This document shows positions 17,418 through 25,353 of a DNA stretch of 64,000 nt, piece after piece. Every line of letters starts with the position of its first letter. Position 1 is the stretch's first letter. The DNA is from Marinihelvus fidelis. Its GTDB lineage: Bacteria > Pseudomonadota > Gammaproteobacteria > Xanthomonadales > SZUA-36. Under the pieces are notes generated by a model. It saw only the letters and a program-made list of their open reading frames with translations, searched no databases and was not told the origin of the DNA. A program made the position numbers and the translations under genes. Location: contig NZ_VYXP01000006.1 of NCBI RefSeq assembly GCF_008725655.1, positions 1 through 64,000 on the forward strand, given 5' to 3'.

Positions 17418-19571
17418 TTATTCCTCGTTATCCAGGATGGTATGGATTTCAATTGGCCGCACGCGAATGAATTCGTCGCGCAGGTCATCGGTCACGTTAC
17501 GCAGGTCGTTCGAATTCTCCAACACGGTCGGTGTGATCATAACGATGGTTTCGGAGCGCAGCTTGGTGTTGGACTTGCGCCCGAATATGCCACCAATGCC
17601 CGGAATGCGGCTCAGATAGGGCAGCCCACCCGATGACGCGCTTTCCTGCTCCTGGATCAGTCCGCCCAGGAAAATGGTCTGGCCGGACTGCACCGCCACC
17701 TGGCTGGTCACCGACTTGTTGCTGATCGGCGGGTTGGGGTTCGTTTCCGGGTCAGCAACCTCACCGGGGCGGCTGACTTCCTGGGAAATGTCCATGTACA
17801 CCAGGCCACCCGGATTAATTCGCGGCGTCACGTTCAGGGTTACACCCGTTGATACGTACTGGGCACTGGAAACCACGTTGCCCGTTCCCCCGGTATTGAT
17901 GCTGGACGACTGGATGGGCACCTGGTCACCCACGGTAATGGTCGCCGTTGAATTGTTGCGCACCACCAACGAGGGTGCCGCCAGGGAGCGCACGTCGGTC
18001 ACACTGTCCAAGGCGGCCACGGTGGCTTCAATAAACGTCTTGCCGCCCGAAATAATGTCCGAAAAGTTAAACACCGACGCGGAGCCAATGATCTCGACGG
18101 TATCCAGCACCCGGCCGGCATCGGCAGGAATGTCGGCGGCATTATTCGACAGGAACCAGCTTACGCCGTACTGGAGCGTGTCGTTCAGCGCCACATCCAT
18201 CACCTGCGACTCGATCAGCACCTGGAGTGGCTCTTCGTCGATACGCTCGATGGCCGCCTGCAGGCTCGCGTACTGCGATTGCGTGGCCTGGATCAGCAGC
18301 GAGTTGGTTTCTTCGACAGCCGTAATGCGAATCACGCCTTCCTCAGTCTCGATGGTCGTCGAGCCTCCACCGCGGTTATTACGGCGATTACCCTGAAACC
18401 CGGCGTTGTTTGCCTGGTTGCGATTGTTGTTGAAGTCACTGACGCTGCCCATGGTGACGGGCTCCAGGCCCGGCGCCAGGTTGGTCTGCTGGTTGTCGCG
18501 GCCGCCGTCCAGGGACTGGCCGGCGAACAACTGGCTGAGGTAACCGGACAGGACCTGGGCTTCCAGGTTCTTGACGCGGTAGACGTACAGTTGCACGCCG
18601 CCGCCGGCGGCGCCGCGGTCGAGGCGGGTAATCCATTCCTCGGCTTTTTCAAGGTACTTTTCGTGCGGGGTGATCACCATGACCGAGCCCAGGCGTTCCA
18701 GCGGCACGAAACGGAACAGGCCGGCCAGCGGGCTGCCCTCTTCCATGCCGAAGATCGCGGTCAGCTCGGTGGTGATGGATTCGACGTCGACGGTCATCAA
18801 CGGGTAGATGCCGACGGACATGCCGGCGAGCCAGTCGACGTCGAAGATTTCGACGGTCTGCAGGTAGTTCATCAGCTCTTCGCGCGTGCCGGCCAGGAAG
18901 ATCATGCCGCGCATGACGTCGACGTTGACGATGGCGTTGGGGCGCACGTAGGGCTCGAGGATCTTGGCCATCTCGGTGGGGGAGATGTATTCCAGCGGCA
19001 CGGCCTGGACTTCGTAGCCGCGTACCTTTTCGACGTCGCCCAGGCGCGGCACGGTGTGGCCGGGGATGGCCTGCTCCACCGGCAGCACGTGGTAGCGGTC
19101 GGCGTGCCAGACCAGGGTGGCGCCGTTCCAGCGCAGCAGCAGTTCCAGGATGGGCATCAGCTGGTCGCGTGAGACCGGCTTCGAGGTGGCGAAGGTCACC
19201 TGGCCGCTGACGCCGGGGCCGATGACGAAGGTCTCGCCCAGGACCTCGCCCAGGATGGTGTGCACCACGGACTGGATCGATTCGCCCTCGAAATTCAGGA
19301 CGATCTCGCCGTCGGCGGCCATCGGTGTTGGGCGGCGGCGGGCGGCTTCTTCGTTGATCCGGTCGCTCTCGCCCACGTAAAACTCGTTTTCGACCACGCC
19401 GGGATCACCTTCGGTATCGGCACCCGAGGCGTAGACGCCTTCGACGGCCTGCATGCCTTCCGGAGTGTCCTTGGTCAGGCGCGGGTGCGGGTTGTTGACC
19501 GGGCGCTGCGTGGTGGTACAGCTGGCCAGCGAGACCAGCATGACCAGCAGGGCGACCAGGCACCGGCTCAA
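17418..19571 (-). CDS. gspD: Type II secretion secretin GspD (lipoprotein type)
   Basis: GspD forms the outer-membrane secretion pore. The 717-aa protein starts with a lipoprotein signal, lipobox LASC (Cys 18), as in Xanthomonas XpsD. An N0 domain near 90-165 (LNFEGESIQSVVHTIL) is followed by N1-N3 repeats and an Asn/Gly-rich insertion near 375-405. The secretin core includes RSLAAPSLVVRNN, GVTLNVTPRINP and GQTIFLGGLIQ, then YLSRIPGIGGIFG. I chose the TTG at 19571 with GGGGGTG upstream, because the next ATG would cut into the signal peptide. A small hairpin covers this SD. It is last in the E-to-D gene order. Confidence 0.93.
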   Translation of the reverse strand: MSRCLVALLVMLVSLASCTTTQRPVNNPHPRLTKDTPEGMQAVEGVYASGADTEGDPGVVENEFYVGESDRINEEAARRRPTPMAADGEIVLNFEGESIQSVVHTILGEVLGETFVIGPGVSGQVTFATSKPVSRDQLMPILELLLRWNGATLVWHADRYHVLPVEQAIPGHTVPRLGDVEKVRGYEVQAVPLEYISPTEMAKILEPYVRPNAIVNVDVMRGMIFLAGTREELMNYLQTVEIFDVDWLAGMSVGIYPLMTVDVESITTELTAIFGMEEGSPLAGLFRFVPLERLGSVMVITPHEKYLEKAEEWITRLDRGAAGGGVQLYVYRVKNLEAQVLSGYLSQLFAGQSLDGGRDNQQTNLAPGLEPVTMGSVSDFNNNRNQANNAGFQGNRRNNRGGGSTTIETEEGVIRITAVEETNSLLIQATQSQYASLQAAIERIDEEPLQVLIESQVMDVALNDTLQYGVSWFLSNNAADIPADAGRVLDTVEIIGSASVFNFSDIISGGKTFIEATVAALDSVTDVRSLAAPSLVVRNNSTATITVGDQVPIQSSSINTGGTGNVVSSAQYVSTGVTLNVTPRINPGGLVYMDISQEVSRPGEVADPETNPNPPISNKSVTSQVAVQSGQTIFLGGLIQEQESASSGGLPYLSRIPGIGGIFGRKSNTKLRSETIVMITPTVLENSNDLRNVTDDLRDEFIRVRPIEIHTILDNEE

Positions 19572-19573
19572 AG

Positions 19574-19590
19574 CGCACCCCCACGGTGCG
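19574..19590 (-). promoter_or_regulatory. Hairpin covering the gspD ribosome binding site
   Basis: Positions 19574-19579 and 19585-19590 form a 6-bp stem around a 5-nt loop. In the mRNA the hairpin ends two nucleotides before the TTG start, and the GGGGGUG SD sits in its loop and 3' arm. It could lower or regulate translation initiation of the secretin. Confidence 0.4.
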
Positions 19591-19625
19591 TGCTCTGGCG
19601 GAGGGTCACTCGGCGTTGTCGGGTG

Positions 19626-20441
19626 TTATTCATTTTCATCGGACTGTTCACTATCAGTGTTATTCCTGTTGATCATCGCCCGCATCGCGTCCTGGTACTG
19701 GTTGCGATGGGCTTCGCGGCGATCGGCTTCTGTTTCGGCTTCCTGCTCGGCTTCCTGGCGCAGCTGCTCACGGCGCTCTGCGATGCGCTGGCGGATCTCC
19801 TCGGCGCGCGACAGGCGCTCACCGTCTTCGGTGGGCTCGCCTTCTTCCGGCGGCAGCTCCATGCCCGGGATCGCGCGCTGTTCCAGTTCCGGTGGCGCCT
19901 CGATCACGGTGTCGTAGACCGACAGGTCCAGGCTGAAGGTCTCGCCGCGGGCCGAGGCCAGCTCGACGCTGCGCGCGCCCACCGACTCCACTTTCCAGCC
20001 CACGTAGGCCTGGTCTTCGAGCGGGGCACCAATTTGGGTGACGACCGACTCGCCGCCCTTGGTGGGTGTCAGCGAGACGTAGGACTGCTCGGGCGTGATG
20101 ACGACGCCGGTCAGGCGGACGTCGGGGCGGTTGGCCACTTCGGAGGCCAGGGCTTCCACCGGCTCTTCGACGTCTTCGCCCTCGATCACTTCGATGGTTT
20201 CCGGCCGCCGCGTCTCGTTGAACAGCGGGCGGTCGTTGATGACCTGGTATTCATCGCGGTCGCCCAGCACCAGGCCGGTGGTATCCGGGGTGACCGGTGT
20301 CGCCAGTTCGTCGGCGTCGGGGTCGATGTCCACGGAACCCGGGCCGCTCCAGGCCAGGCCCAGCACCAGGGCGATGGCGACCAGCAGGCCGCAGAAGCCG
20401 GCCAGCGCCAGGCCGACGGGATTGTTCTCGGCCCAGCTCAT
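19626..20441 (-). CDS. XpsN-like type II secretion protein (GspC/N role)
   Basis: In the Xanthomonas xps cluster a protein between XpsM and XpsD links the inner-membrane platform to the secretin. This 271-aa product fits by position and layout. It has one membrane helix near 10-32, a periplasmic domain with RLTGVVITPEQSYVSLTP and a later VGWKVESVGARSVEL segment that resembles a GspC HR domain, and a highly charged Glu/Arg helical tail from about 195. It overlaps gspM by 4 nt. Sequence similarity of this family is weak, so the call leans on synteny. Confidence 0.78.
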   Translation of the reverse strand: MSWAENNPVGLALAGFCGLLVAIALVLGLAWSGPGSVDIDPDADELATPVTPDTTGLVLGDRDEYQVINDRPLFNETRRPETIEVIEGEDVEEPVEALASEVANRPDVRLTGVVITPEQSYVSLTPTKGGESVVTQIGAPLEDQAYVGWKVESVGARSVELASARGETFSLDLSVYDTVIEAPPELEQRAIPGMELPPEEGEPTEDGERLSRAEEIRQRIAERREQLRQEAEQEAETEADRREAHRNQYQDAMRAMINRNNTDSEQSDENE

Positions 20442-21025
20442 GATTTCAGGTACCCGGACATGTTGAAGCGCACATCCATGGGCTGCGCCACCTCGGTCAC
20501 CTGGCCACCGACGCGGCGGCGGGTGCGCGGGCGGATGATGTTGAGGTCATCGATCAGCACCATCGGCACCTCGGATTCGAGCCGGTACAGCACCCGGATG
20601 AGATCATCGCCGTCGCATCGCATGCGGACGTTGACCGTGACCCGCTGGAATCGTTCCTGCACACGCGGGCGGATGGGTTGCTGGCTGACGACGTGGCAGC
20701 CACCCTCGGCCTCGGCGCTGACCAGCTGGCCCAGGCGCTGCGACATCGCCGCCGCGGCCTCGTTGAACCCGCCTTCGGCCAGGAACAGCTCGGCGTCATC
20801 ACGCGAAGCGCGGATGTCCGCCAGCTGCGCGACCAGCGTGTCGTGCTGTCCGGCCACGGCCTGGAAACGGCCGAGCTGGTTGCGCAGGCCGTCGAGTTCC
20901 TCGGCGTAGGCCATGTGGCGCTTCACGAACCAGTGAAAACCCAGCATGTAGGCCAGGATCAACGTGATCAGCAGCAGCAGGACCGCGGTCAGCTTGCCGT
21001 TCTGTTGGTCGGAGGTGAGCTGCAT
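20438..21025 (-). CDS. gspM: Type II secretion protein GspM
   Basis: GspM is a bitopic inner-membrane protein that partners with GspL. The 195-aa product has an N-terminal membrane helix at about 12-33, a coiled-coil stretch (AYAEELDGLRNQLGRFQAVA), then a ferredoxin-like periplasmic domain, with VRMRCDGDDLIRVLYRLESEVPMVLIDDLNI typical of the GspMb/XpsM group. It shares 1 nt with the gspL stop and overlaps the XpsN-like gene by 4 nt. XpsM is known to bind XpsN and XpsL. Confidence 0.86.
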   Translation of the reverse strand: MQLTSDQQNGKLTAVLLLLITLILAYMLGFHWFVKRHMAYAEELDGLRNQLGRFQAVAGQHDTLVAQLADIRASRDDAELFLAEGGFNEAAAAMSQRLGQLVSAEAEGGCHVVSQQPIRPRVQERFQRVTVNVRMRCDGDDLIRVLYRLESEVPMVLIDDLNIIRPRTRRRVGGQVTEVAQPMDVRFNMSGYLKS

Positions 21026-22143
21026 CAGCCGTCGGCCCCCAGTTCGAGGGTCGCGCGCAGGTCGAAGATTTCCTTGCCGCTGCGGTTGTCGTAGCGGGTC
21101 GACCCGCGGAATGCGCTTTCACCAAACATGGCCGAGCCGTTCACCACTTCGATCAGTTGCTGGGCATTGTCGGACTTGCCCTGCAGTTGAAGGTTTCCTT
21201 CCCAGGCCCGGAAACGGTCGAGGAAGGTGTCGTCGGGCACAATGCGCGTGACCTCCGCCAGCACGGCCACGGATGGCGGGTTCTCGGCACGTCGGCTGGC
21301 CATGAAACCGGCGGCCTCGGCGGCGTCCTCGATCTGCGCGCGGATGTTCTGCACGCGCCGGGCCTCGACACGGACCTCGTCGATGGCCTCGGTGACCTGC
21401 TCGACCTGGTGCTGGCGCAGCCACAATGACTGCAGCATCACGGCCACCAGCAGCGCCACGGCGCCCAGCGCCAGCAGCAGGTTCATGCGCGCCTTGCGGT
21501 TGACCACGCGATGGCGCTGTTCCAGCGGCAGCAGGTTGACCCCCACGGGGCGGCCGTCCTGCTCGACGTCGACACCGCTGGGCGGCACACCGCGCGCGGC
21601 CAGCACCCGCAGGCTGGCGTCGACGATGCCGCGCGGCGCCAGCAGCAGCTCGGCGCGCAGCTGCGCCTTTTCGCGGTCACGCTCAAGAATGCGGTAATCG
21701 AAATAGACATCGCCGGCCTTGAACGGCGTGTTGCGGTCCATTTCAAACGCCAGCGCCTGGCGCAGGTTGGCCTCGGTGGCCAGCGGCATGGTGACGGTCT
21801 TGGTGAGCACGTCACCGCCGTCCAGCAGCAGGTCACGATGGGCCTCGTCCAGCTCGCGCGCCTGCAGCAGGTCGGCGATCTGCTGCTGTTGCAGCCCGGC
21901 GTCCTGCTCCAGCGAGTAATTTTCCAGCGGCGTGATGCTGCCGGCCTCGAACCAGGCCACGTCGAGCGTGCCGTCGTCCAGGCGCAGCACGACCTTGCCC
22001 TGGGCGTGCGACAGGCGCGCCTGCAGGGCTTGCGGAAGCAGGCCGCGCAGTTCCGCGCCCCACCAGTTCAGGAATTGGCCGAAGCGACTGGTCTGAAGAC
22101 GCAGCCGCCAGTTCTCAAGCCGGGTTTGCAATGCCGATGCCAT
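21025..22143 (-). CDS. gspL: Type II secretion protein GspL
   Basis: GspL couples the GspE ATPase to the periplasmic parts of the machine. The 372-aa protein has an actin-like cytoplasmic region (about 45-195), a PilN-like membrane helix (RMNLLLALGAVALLVAVML near 220-240), a coiled coil, and a small periplasmic domain. It is followed 6 nt upstream by gspK and shares 1 nt with gspM. The length is near that of XpsL. Sequence motifs are diffuse in this family, so synteny adds weight. Confidence 0.88.
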   Translation of the reverse strand: MASALQTRLENWRLRLQTSRFGQFLNWWGAELRGLLPQALQARLSHAQGKVVLRLDDGTLDVAWFEAGSITPLENYSLEQDAGLQQQQIADLLQARELDEAHRDLLLDGGDVLTKTVTMPLATEANLRQALAFEMDRNTPFKAGDVYFDYRILERDREKAQLRAELLLAPRGIVDASLRVLAARGVPPSGVDVEQDGRPVGVNLLPLEQRHRVVNRKARMNLLLALGAVALLVAVMLQSLWLRQHQVEQVTEAIDEVRVEARRVQNIRAQIEDAAEAAGFMASRRAENPPSVAVLAEVTRIVPDDTFLDRFRAWEGNLQLQGKSDNAQQLIEVVNGSAMFGESAFRGSTRYDNRSGKEIFDLRATLELGADG

Positions 22144-22149
22144 CGATGC

Positions 22150-23046
22150 TCACTTCTGGAAGCCTTCTTTCCAGCGCAGGATACGGAATGGCCGGCCGGA
22201 CGGCCCGCCGCCCAGGCGGATGGTGGCTTCTATTTGGTCCCACACGCCATTGGGCATGGTCGCCTTGACGCGAATACTATACGTCAGGCCCCTTCCCTGC
22301 GCCATGATGGGCTGGCCGTTTGGCAAGGTCATTGCCGACAGGTCAGCCATGTCCGTCGACCGCCGGTTCTGGACGAAGTTCCAGGCGTCCTCGGCCGACA
22401 TGTCCGCCAGGGCCATCAGCGCCTCGGGCGGTGCGTAGGCCAGTTCCGGCAGGTCGGTGTTGGAAAACACCGAGATCCCCGGCTCCATTTTGCGGAACAG
22501 TTCATACGGCATGCCGATGACTTGCAGCAGTTCCTCCGGCAGCATGAAATCGCGGTTGGCCGGGATCACGGCCAGGCCGGCGGATTCGTAGGTGGGCGCC
22601 TCGGCGCCATCCACCCGCTCGACGTCGTCGTCGTCGCGCCAGTCCATGACCGCGGCGGCCAGTGGCCCCGCCTGGGCCGGGTCCAGGCCGTTGTTGATGA
22701 ACAGCGTCTCGAGCATGGCCTCGTCGGCCATGTTGATATCCAGCTTGCCGCGCTCGTCGGTGATCAGCGTCTCGATGATCACGCCATTCATCTGGGTGCG
22801 ATAGGCGCGCCCATCGGTGACCGGGCGCTCGGCGTCATCGGGGTCGCGCAGGCGCACGGCGGCCAGGTGCAGGCCCGCCTCGGCCCACATGCGCGCCTGG
22901 GTACCAGACAGCAACTGGTTGGCCTCGAGCTGGTCCATGCGCGCCATCAGTGCGAAGGCGCCGGTGGTGACCGTCAGCAGCACCAGGATCCACAGCACCA
23001 GCACCAGGGCGATGCCCCGCTGCCGCGCCTGGCCGAAGGCGGCCAT
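22150..23046 (-). CDS. gspK: Type II secretion minor pseudopilin GspK
   Basis: GspK caps the pseudopilus tip. The 298-aa protein has the type III signal sequence QRGIALVLVLWILVLL near residues 9-25, with the prepilin peptidase site at G, and then a large globular domain with segments such as DERGKLDINMADEAMLETLF and AAVMDWRDDDD; acidic residues there could bind calcium, as in known GspK structures. I start at the ATG at 23046, which shares 1 nt with the gspJ stop; the longer frame lies inside gspJ. Confidence 0.91.
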   Translation of the reverse strand: MAAFGQARQRGIALVLVLWILVLLTVTTGAFALMARMDQLEANQLLSGTQARMWAEAGLHLAAVRLRDPDDAERPVTDGRAYRTQMNGVIIETLITDERGKLDINMADEAMLETLFINNGLDPAQAGPLAAAVMDWRDDDDVERVDGAEAPTYESAGLAVIPANRDFMLPEELLQVIGMPYELFRKMEPGISVFSNTDLPELAYAPPEALMALADMSAEDAWNFVQNRRSTDMADLSAMTLPNGQPIMAQGRGLTYSIRVKATMPNGVWDQIEATIRLGGGPSGRPFRILRWKEGFQK

Positions 23047-23834
23047 CAGTCCTGGTCTCCCCCGCGACGGCGGATCATGTCGCGAATGATGTCCTGGTAA
23101 TCCTGCCGCGACTCGGCGCCGCCCACAGCCAGCGGGTCCAGCCGCGGCGAGGCGTACAGTGTCGGCCAGCTGACCTTGGCGCCGTCGGCATAGACCACGT
23201 CCATGCGCACCAGCAGCGGCAGCGTATCGATCATCTGCCAGTCGGCCACCCACTGGCCGGCGACTTCGCCCTCGGCCAGGTCCGCGGCGGACTCGTTGTC
23301 CCGCAGGTTGGCGCGTACACCCACGGCCTCGGCCGGCTCCAGGTATTCAAAATGCACGGACTCGAGCCCATCCAGCAGGACCACGGGGTCGCGCAGGAAC
23401 AGGTTGTCCGGCTCGAAATTCTCCAGCACGGCATGGCGGAAGGTCAGCGCCATGCCGTTCTCGCCCGGCTCCAGTTCGATGTACTGGACCTGCGGCCCGC
23501 CGGTGCCCAGGTAGCCCGGCATGGGGCCGACAAACTGGATGGATTCCGGCGTCCCGGTCATGACCTGGCGCAGTTCCTCGTCCGGGCCATCGGCCTCGAC
23601 CATGTAGGGCAACGGCAGCATCAGGCTGAACTGGCGGCGGATGAACTGGTGGGTAATGCGCAGGCGGCTGCTTTCCTCCAGCTGCGCCTGGCCGCTCTCG
23701 GTCGCGCGCGTGGCCGCACGCATGCCGCCATAGGCCAGCGCCAGCAGCAGGCTCATCATCGTGATGGCCAGCAGCAACTCGACCAGCGTGAAGCCGGATG
23801 CGCGGTGATGCAGGATAAGCGCTCGCCTCGTCAC
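23046..23834 (-). CDS. gspJ: Type II secretion minor pseudopilin GspJ
   Basis: GspJ forms the pseudopilus tip complex with GspI and GspK. The 262-aa protein has the prepilin motif GFTLVELLLA from residue 14, a long hydrophobic helix, and a beta-rich globular domain. It starts with GTG at 23834, overlapping the gspI stop by 4 nt (GTGA). It is somewhat longer than typical GspJ (about 200 aa), the extra part being a C-terminal basic stretch. Confidence 0.9.
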   Translation of the reverse strand: MTRRALILHHRASGFTLVELLLAITMMSLLLALAYGGMRAATRATESGQAQLEESSRLRITHQFIRRQFSLMLPLPYMVEADGPDEELRQVMTGTPESIQFVGPMPGYLGTGGPQVQYIELEPGENGMALTFRHAVLENFEPDNLFLRDPVVLLDGLESVHFEYLEPAEAVGVRANLRDNESAADLAEGEVAGQWVADWQMIDTLPLLVRMDVVYADGAKVSWPTLYASPRLDPLAVGGAESRQDYQDIIRDMIRRRGGDQD

Positions 23835-24256
23835 TGGATCGCCGCCTCCATGACCGCGCGCAGCGTGGTGAACTGCGCGTGCCGCGAGCGCAGGCCGTCA
23901 CCCCACTCCAGGTGCAGGTCGACCCAGAACAGCAGTGTGCCCTCGCCCTGGGCGACCTCCATGATGCGGGGGTCGTCATCCATGGGCTCGAAGTCGAAGA
24001 CATCGACGGTCCAGCGGAAGCCGTCGTCGGTCTCGCCCTGGTAGCCGCCGGGCGCCAGCGGGATCTCGGTGCCCACCAGTTCCATGATCGACTGCGCCGT
24101 CAGCGCGGCTTCCGAATAGTCACGCGCCCGCACGGTGCTGCGCACCGAGCCGCCGACGATTTCCAGCACCGTGGCGAAGCTGAGCGCGAAAATCACGAAC
24201 GCCAGCAGGACTTCAAGCAGCGTGAAGCCGGATTGTTGTTGCCGCGACCGCATCAT
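23831..24256 (-). CDS. gspI: Type II secretion minor pseudopilin GspI
   Basis: GspI is the minor pseudopilin thought to nucleate the tip complex. The 141-aa protein has SGFTLLEVLLAFVIFALS, the prepilin peptidase motif with Glu5 of the mature form, and a typical small globular domain (AQSIMELVGTEIPL...FRWTVDV). It overlaps gspH and gspJ by 4 nt each. Confidence 0.9.
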   Translation of the reverse strand: MMRSRQQQSGFTLLEVLLAFVIFALSFATVLEIVGGSVRSTVRARDYSEAALTAQSIMELVGTEIPLAPGGYQGETDDGFRWTVDVFDFEPMDDDPRIMEVAQGEGTLLFWVDLHLEWGDGLRSRHAQFTTLRAVMEAAIQ

Positions 24257-24717
24257 TCGGGGATGTCCAGGCTGGCCTCGCCGGTCAGCCAGGCCACGTT
24301 GACCACGTACAGGCGGTCGTTGACCGACAGGTCGATACGCCCGCCCGTCGAGCCGCCATCGGGGAAGAAGCGGATGCCGCCAACCTGGTCATCCATGACC
24401 TCGGAACGCGCCGTGGTGAGCTGGATCTCGATGCCCTCAGGCAGGGTCACGGGCTTGCGCCCGGGCGCCAGGTAGCTGCGCTCTTCCAGGTTGACCTCGA
24501 AGCGGTTCTCTTCCTTTTTGATGATCGACTGGGTGCGGGTGTATCGCAGCGCCGCGACCATCTTGCGTGCCGCCTGGCGCTGCTCCGCGCCGGTGATGCT
24601 GCGCGACATCGATGTCGCGACCAGGCCCATCACCAGCGCCGCGATGACCATCACCACCACCAGTTCCACCAGCGTGAAACCGCGCTGCCGCGCGCCGGTC
24701 GGAAGGTGATTGTTCAT
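24253..24717 (-). CDS. gspH: Type II secretion minor pseudopilin GspH
   Basis: GspH is a minor pseudopilin linking the tip to the GspG shaft. The 154-aa product has RGFTLVELVVVMVIAALVMG as prepilin signal, then a helix with RKMVAALRYTRTQSI and the C-terminal domain typical of the GspH family (GIRFFPDGGSTGGRIDL). It follows gspG by 19 nt and overlaps gspI by 4 nt. Confidence 0.92.
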   Translation of the reverse strand: MNNHLPTGARQRGFTLVELVVVMVIAALVMGLVATSMSRSITGAEQRQAARKMVAALRYTRTQSIIKKEENRFEVNLEERSYLAPGRKPVTLPEGIEIQLTTARSEVMDDQVGGIRFFPDGGSTGGRIDLSVNDRLYVVNVAWLTGEASLDIPE

Positions 24718-24736
24718 GCGCGTTTATCCCGGGTGG

Positions 24737-25162
24737 TTATTCCCAGGAAGTGATGTCCGCGTTGTTGCCGTCGCCACCCTGCTGGCCGTCGGCGCCAAAC
24801 GAGTAGATGTCGAAGTCGCCATGCTCGCCCGGGCTGCGGAACTGGTATTCACGCCCCCAGGGATCCTTCAGCAGCGAGGCCTTGACGTAGGGCCCGTTCC
24901 AGCCACTCGCGCTGGACGGCTCATTGACCAGGTCTTCCAGTGAGTCCGGCGTGGAGCCGGTATCCAGGTAGAAAGTCTCCACCGACATCGACAGCCGGCT
25001 GATCTGTGACGATGCCGCGCGCACCTTGGCGCCCTCGGCCTTGCCGATAATGCCCGGCAGCACCAGGCCCGCGATCAGCGCCAGGATCACCAGCACCAGC
25101 AGCAGTTCGACAAGCGTGAAACCGGCCGCCGTGGCGGGCATTCGCTTAATTCGTTTGTTCAT
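24737..25162 (-). CDS. gspG: Type II secretion major pseudopilin GspG
   Basis: GspG polymerises into the pseudopilus. The 141-aa protein carries GFTLVELLLVLVILALIAGLV, then the family-specific DTGSTPDSLEDLV, GPYVKASLLKDPWGREYQF and DIYSFGADGQQGGDGNNADI, the calcium-binding loop end. It is separated from gspF by a 186-nt gap with heptamer repeats, unlike the tight spacing elsewhere in the cluster, so expression of gspG onward may be set separately. Confidence 0.96.
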   Translation of the reverse strand: MNKRIKRMPATAAGFTLVELLLVLVILALIAGLVLPGIIGKAEGAKVRAASSQISRLSMSVETFYLDTGSTPDSLEDLVNEPSSASGWNGPYVKASLLKDPWGREYQFRSPGEHGDFDIYSFGADGQQGGDGNNADITSWE

Positions 25163-25179
25163 GTTCAGACTTCCTTTTT

Positions 25180-25353
25180 GTGACGCGCTACGTGTGATGC
25201 GTGACGAGCGCTGGGAGGCTGGTGACGCGTGACGCGTGACGCGTGACTTAAAGACATTGTTGCTTGCGAGGTTTTCATCATTTCTTAAACGTTCATCATT
25301 GCTTCCAAGCCCTATGTCGGCTGCCTGTTACGCGTTACGCGTCACGCGTCACC
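25180..25353. repeat. Inverted heptamer repeat region between gspG and gspF
   Basis: The left arm (25221-25247) carries tandem copies of the heptamer TGACGCG, with degenerate copies starting at 25180. The right arm (25327-25353) is its inverted counterpart, matching at 25 of 27 positions with the two differences allowing G-U pairs in RNA. The loop is 79 nt. The right arm includes the gspF stop codon at 25349-25351. A long stem-loop between gspF and gspG is therefore possible. Confidence 0.75.

Noticed and set aside
19260-20909. A 549-codon open frame on the plus strand
   Set aside because: Antisense across gspD, the XpsN-like gene and gspM, spanning their junctions; no motif.
21511-23100. 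A 529-codon open frame on the plus strand
   Set aside because: Antisense to gspL and gspK; shadow frame.
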